This document shows, piece by piece, positions 5,086 through 7,544 of a stretch of DNA of 7,544 bases. A program made the position numbers and the translations under genes. Source of the stretch: an uncultured Ruminococcus sp. GTDB lineage: Bacteria; Bacillota_A; Clostridia; Oscillospirales; Ruminococcaceae. The stretch is from the NCBI GenBank assembly GCA_900315975.1, contig ONBA01000056.1, positions 1 through 7,544 of the forward strand, read 5' to 3'. Position 1 is the stretch's first letter, and each line of letters starts with the position of its first letter. Below the pieces are notes generated by a model that was not told the origin of the DNA, did not search any database, and saw only the letters and a program-made list of their open reading frames with translations.

Positions 5086-7035
5086 TCACTGCTTTTTGCC
5101 GGCTATGACCTTTTTACGGAGGAGTACCATGTCAAACGTATCTGCCCTTCCGTCGGAGGTGAGGTCGGCGGCAGACTCCTGTGTATACGTCAGGGAGTCG
5201 CCTGCGAGCAGGTAGCGGCTGTACTTGACGAGGTCGGCGGCTGAAATTGTACCGTCGGAGTTGACGTCTCCGCGCAGTACATAGCTTTTGGTATCAAGCG
5301 AATACCAGTCTACAGACTTGTTCTTGTACTCTGATACTGCCCATATTATAACGTCGTCCTGAACTATGGGGTCTACGGAGGTAGAAGAAAGTCTTGCGTC
5401 TGTTACGACTGTTTCCGGCTGTAATATCTCCCCCTTACTGCTGAGAATCTCATAGCTTACGTGGTCGAACTTTCCATTTTTCAGCACTTCCCAAAGTACA
5501 CAGTATCTGTCGCCGCTGAGTGCGGCTATTTTTATATTTCCTGTCCTGAAGTCGCCGGAGCTGTCGGTGAGCCAGATTACGTTGGTATCGGCAGTTTCAC
5601 CTGTAGATTCGTCTATGCGGTCTGTACCGCCGATGCCCGAATTATCGCCGGTTCTGCTGATAATGCGTACAAAGCCGTCGTATATACCTGTTTTGTAGTT
5701 CTTGTAGTTGGAAGACGTGTAAAAGCGTTCAGACTTTCCGACTATCGCATAGGTAGACTTGTTGTAGGCGATGCCGCCCATATGGGTGAAGGTGGCATTC
5801 TGATGTTCACCGGGTTCAGCGTAAATACCGCTGATATGCCATGCGAGCTTTTGTTTTATTCCTGCTCTTGAAGTATCAAGTTCCTGCATGATTATACCTC
5901 TGTCGTAGCAGTCGCCCTTCTGTATTGACACGAATCCGGTATCAGTGGGTATAAGGTCGATACCGAAAGAATGCGAACAAACGTTGGTATCCTCTATATC
6001 GAATTCGCCTTTTGCGGTGTCGAGCCGGTAAAGTTCAGCACCCTGATGACCGCTTTTCCATTCGGTATCGAACATAATAACGAGCTTGCCGTTCTTGTAA
6101 GCGAGTCTGCCGTTGCCTGCGTCGAACGGAATAGTGGACTCAGTATCAGCACTCGAAAGGGTATACATTTTAAGGAACTGTCCCGACTTAGTGAACTTTG
6201 TTATCATGACATTAAGCTCGTCTACTGAGCTGTTATCGAGAGTTTTACCCCATAGGGCATAAATACAGTCGTCGTCACCGAAAGTCGCGGAGGCGAAAGT
6301 GTAGCCGGGGTTGTTCATGATAGTGTGGTGGAAGGTGGACTTCTGTATTACAACAGCTTTATCCTTTGTACCGAGTGCGGCATAAATCTCTCCGGTACTG
6401 TCAGTCATTTCTGTCAGGTAGTCAAGTTTTCCGAACATATCATATCCTTCGGTCTGTGAGGAAGTCTGGCGCTCGGTCTCATAGCTTTCTGACTGCTTTA
6501 CAGCCTGATTGAAGTAGTCGCCGTCACCTGAAAACTTCATAAGACCAACAGGTTCTGTAACGGTAACAGGCTTGGTGGTAACGGTTGAAACCTGAGGAGA
6601 AGTTGTGGGTGATGAAGCAGTTGCCGACGTCGTTTTAGTCGTTGATGCTGACTTTGAAGTAGTCGTGACCGGAGCAGTCGTCACACCGTCACCGGGTATG
6701 GTTATATGTATCACGTACACATATTCTGAAGGAGTTTTTACAGTAATATCAGCATATCCCGGCTTAACAGCTTTGATAACTACCTGTGTGTCACTGCTTA
6801 CCGATGCAGTACACGTTGAAGTATCTGAAGAAGTTACTTCTGTAACACCGATGTAGAACGTGTAGGTCAGCGTGACATTCATTTTAAGTGTGTAGTCGAG
6901 GTCAACGGTTTTGGCAGCGTTTGCAGTCTGAACCTGCGCGAATATTACTTCTGATACGTTTGAAGGTACAGCAGCGGCTGCTGTCACGGCGATAATTCCT
7001 GACAAGAGTGCCGATACCGGTTTTATGAATTTCAT
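5086..7035 (-). CDS. Secreted dockerin protein with Ig-like and propeller-like regions
   Basis: The 649-aa product starts with a signal peptide (KFIK, then a hydrophobic stretch to about residue 23, probable cleavage near the Ala residues at 38-41). A bacterial Ig-like domain (about 42-113) and a Thr/Ser/Pro linker (118-162) follow. Residues about 165-583 hold recurring beta-strand segments (CIYALWG, KLVIMFD, YCVLWEV, VIIWAVSE) that suggest a beta-propeller. The C-terminus (588-645) is a type I dockerin with two intact calcium loops: Asp590, Asn592, Asp594, Asp601 and Asp624, Asp628, Asp632, Asp635. Dockerins plug proteins into cohesins of a cellulosome scaffold outside the cell. No glycosidase, esterase or lyase motif was recognised, so the role in the complex is unknown; binding or assembly are possible. 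AGGGAG at 7043-7048, 7 bases upstream, fixes the start. Confidence 0.9.
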   Translation of the reverse strand: MKFIKPVSALLSGIIAVTAAAAVPSNVSEVIFAQVQTANAAKTVDLDYTLKMNVTLTYTFYIGVTEVTSSDTSTCTASVSSDTQVVIKAVKPGYADITVKTPSEYVYVIHITIPGDGVTTAPVTTTSKSASTTKTTSATASSPTTSPQVSTVTTKPVTVTEPVGLMKFSGDGDYFNQAVKQSESYETERQTSSQTEGYDMFGKLDYLTEMTDSTGEIYAALGTKDKAVVIQKSTFHHTIMNNPGYTFASATFGDDDCIYALWGKTLDNSSVDELNVMITKFTKSGQFLKMYTLSSADTESTIPFDAGNGRLAYKNGKLVIMFDTEWKSGHQGAELYRLDTAKGEFDIEDTNVCSHSFGIDLIPTDTGFVSIQKGDCYDRGIIMQELDTSRAGIKQKLAWHISGIYAEPGEHQNATFTHMGGIAYNKSTYAIVGKSERFYTSSNYKNYKTGIYDGFVRIISRTGDNSGIGGTDRIDESTGETADTNVIWLTDSSGDFRTGNIKIAALSGDRYCVLWEVLKNGKFDHVSYEILSSKGEILQPETVVTDARLSSTSVDPIVQDDVIIWAVSEYKNKSVDWYSLDTKSYVLRGDVNSDGTISAADLVKYSRYLLAGDSLTYTQESAADLTSDGRADTFDMVLLRKKVIAGKKQ

Positions 7036-7069
7036 GGAATCACTCCCTTGATTGTTATATAATAATCAT

Positions 7070-7098
7070 ATTATAGCATATAGTATATAAAATATCAA
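7070..7098 (-). promoter_or_regulatory. Strong extended -10 promoter of the dockerin gene
   Basis: On the minus strand TTGATA (7093-7098, 5 of 6 matches) stands 17 bases before a perfect TATAAT (7070-7075) that is preceded by TGC. Transcription would start near 7063, giving a leader of about 28 nt that includes the ribosome binding site. It is the best promoter match in the window. Confidence 0.75.
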
Positions 7099-7102
7099 GG
7101 TA

Positions 7103-7142
7103 CACGGAAGAAATTAACACATTTTTCATTTTTCACGGAAGA
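7103..7142 (+). repeat. CACGGAAGA direct repeat pair
   Basis: CACGGAAGA occurs at 7103-7111 and 7134-7142, 31 bases apart, which is about three helical turns and puts both copies on the same face of the DNA. The first copy lies just upstream of the -35 of the dockerin gene. A related TTTCACGGAAG also occurs at 168-178 and 7131-7141. It is a possible regulator-binding motif with no known protein. Confidence 0.4.
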
Positions 7143-7187
7143 TGAGGTTTGGTTTTGACATTATTGGTTTAGGTTCAGAACAAATTC

Positions 7188-7207
7188 GGTCAAAATGCAT
7201 TTTGTCC
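7188..7207. promoter_or_regulatory. Near-perfect 20-bp palindrome, possible operator
   Basis: The core CAAAATGCATTTTG (7191-7204) is a perfect 14-bp palindrome. GG at 7188-7189 and CC at 7206-7207 extend the symmetry past one T-T mismatch. It stands 22 bases upstream of the proposed -35 of the xylanase gene and 90 bases upstream of the dockerin gene -35, a good position for a sugar-responsive regulator serving either gene. Confidence 0.45.
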
Positions 7208-7228
7208 ACCTTTCTTGCACATCGTGGG

Positions 7229-7257
7229 TTTACCATTGGAAGATATTAACTTAAAAT
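7229..7257 (+). promoter_or_regulatory. Possible promoter of the GH30 gene
   Basis: TTTACC (7229-7234, 4 of 6) stands 17 bases before TAAAAT (7252-7257, 5 of 6). Transcription would start near 7264, giving a leader of about 50 nt. It is weaker than the opposite promoter, which would suit a gene that needs activation. A perfect TTGACA at 7155-7160 has no -10 at the right distance. Confidence 0.4.
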
Positions 7258-7313
7258 GAATATATCATAAGTAAAAGCAAATATGTGAAATTCTTAACAG
7301 GAGGGAAATAGTC

Positions 7314-7544
7314 ATGGGTTTACATAAAAGAATGAAATCCATAGCTGCGGGAGCGATTGCCGGCACAATGTTCATAGCCGGACTTTCAGTGTTTCCCGCT
7401 AATAATGGCACTCCGGACTTTGAAGTAAATGCTGCAAGTGCCTGCACAATCAACACCAACAAACTCTATCAGCGAATCCGCGGATTCGGCGGTATGAACC
7501 ACCCTGAATGGCAAAGTTACAACGTTCAGAACGGAGCTCCCGGA
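7314..7544 (+). CDS. GH30 glucuronoxylanase, N-terminal part (cut by window end)
   Basis: The visible 77 residues hold a signal peptide (KR, MK, then hydrophobic IAAGAIAGTMFIAGLSV, with probable cleavage near the NAASA segment at about residue 42-45) and the first strand of the catalytic domain. The segment YQRIRGFGGMNHPEW is typical of GH30, closest to subfamily 8 such as XynC of Bacillus subtilis (VIRGFGGMNHPAW as I remember it). Those enzymes cut the xylan backbone near glucuronic acid side chains outside the cell. The catalytic Glu residues lie beyond the window, so activity and any dockerin or carbohydrate-binding module cannot be seen. AGGAGGG at 7299-7305, 8 bases before the ATG, fixes the start and argues against the internal ATG at 7332. 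It is divergent from the dockerin gene. Confidence 0.85.
   Translation, partial: MGLHKRMKSIAAGAIAGTMFIAGLSVFPANNGTPDFEVNAASACTINTNKLYQRIRGFGGMNHPEWQSYNVQNGAPG

Noticed and set aside
5461..6856. Plus-strand open frames opposite the dockerin gene
   Set aside because: They lack ribosome binding sites and domains and are explained by the codon pattern of the 649-aa minus-strand gene, which has a signal peptide and an intact dockerin.
7155..7160. Perfect TTGACA as the -35 of the GH30 gene
   Set aside because: No -10-like sequence occurs 16-18 bases downstream; the TTTACC/TAAAAT pair at 7229-7257 fits better.
7265..7462. 65-aa minus-strand open frame opposite the GH30 start
   Set aside because: It overlaps the signal-peptide region of a well-supported xylanase gene and shows no independent evidence of translation.

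Overview
The window looks like a chromosome segment from a fibre-degrading Ruminococcus-type Firmicute (Oscillospiraceae/Ruminococcaceae). The reasons are a secreted protein ending in a two-loop calcium-binding dockerin, the start of a secreted GH30 xylanase, strong AGGAGG-type ribosome binding sites, several TGn-extended -10 promoters and spore-type peptidoglycan-binding genes. The genus is inferred from these features and no species can be named.

Layout. Bases 1-61 may hold the tail of a plus-strand gene. Bases 62-386 have no convincing protein gene. They hold TAGAA-type repeats, an extended -10 promoter (242-270) and a possible structured small RNA ending at a strong bidirectional hairpin terminator (387-421). 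Bases 424-3060 are a tight three-gene minus-strand operon, transcribed in this order: a 234-aa proline-rich/beta-sandwich protein, a 465-aa SpoIID-like protein with three peptidoglycan-binding repeats, and a 172-aa protein with two more such repeats. None of the three has a signal peptide, and the promoter-like sequence before the first gene resembles a sigma-E (mother-cell) promoter. Together these suggest a spore-envelope operon.

A divergent spacer (3061-3339) separates this operon from a plus-strand c-di-GMP gene (3340-5028). That protein has a degenerate GGDEF domain (GGDNF) and an EAL domain with all its signature motifs, so it is predicted to be a phosphodiesterase. A shared hairpin terminator (5032-5061) separates it from a convergent minus-strand gene (5086-7035). 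This encodes a 649-aa secreted protein with a signal peptide, an Ig-like domain, a Thr/Ser linker, a large region with propeller-like repeats and a C-terminal dockerin. It is probably a cellulosome component of unknown function.

A second divergent spacer (7036-7313) carries a strong minus-strand promoter, a near-perfect palindrome and direct repeats. It leads into the GH30 xylanase gene, which is cut by the window end. The dockerin protein and the xylanase form a divergent plant-cell-wall pair that may share control. I found no CRISPR array, tRNA, rRNA or insertion sequence. The strongest candidates for undescribed biology are the signal-less SpoIID/peptidoglycan-binding operon, the dockerin protein without a recognisable enzyme domain, and the possible small RNA.
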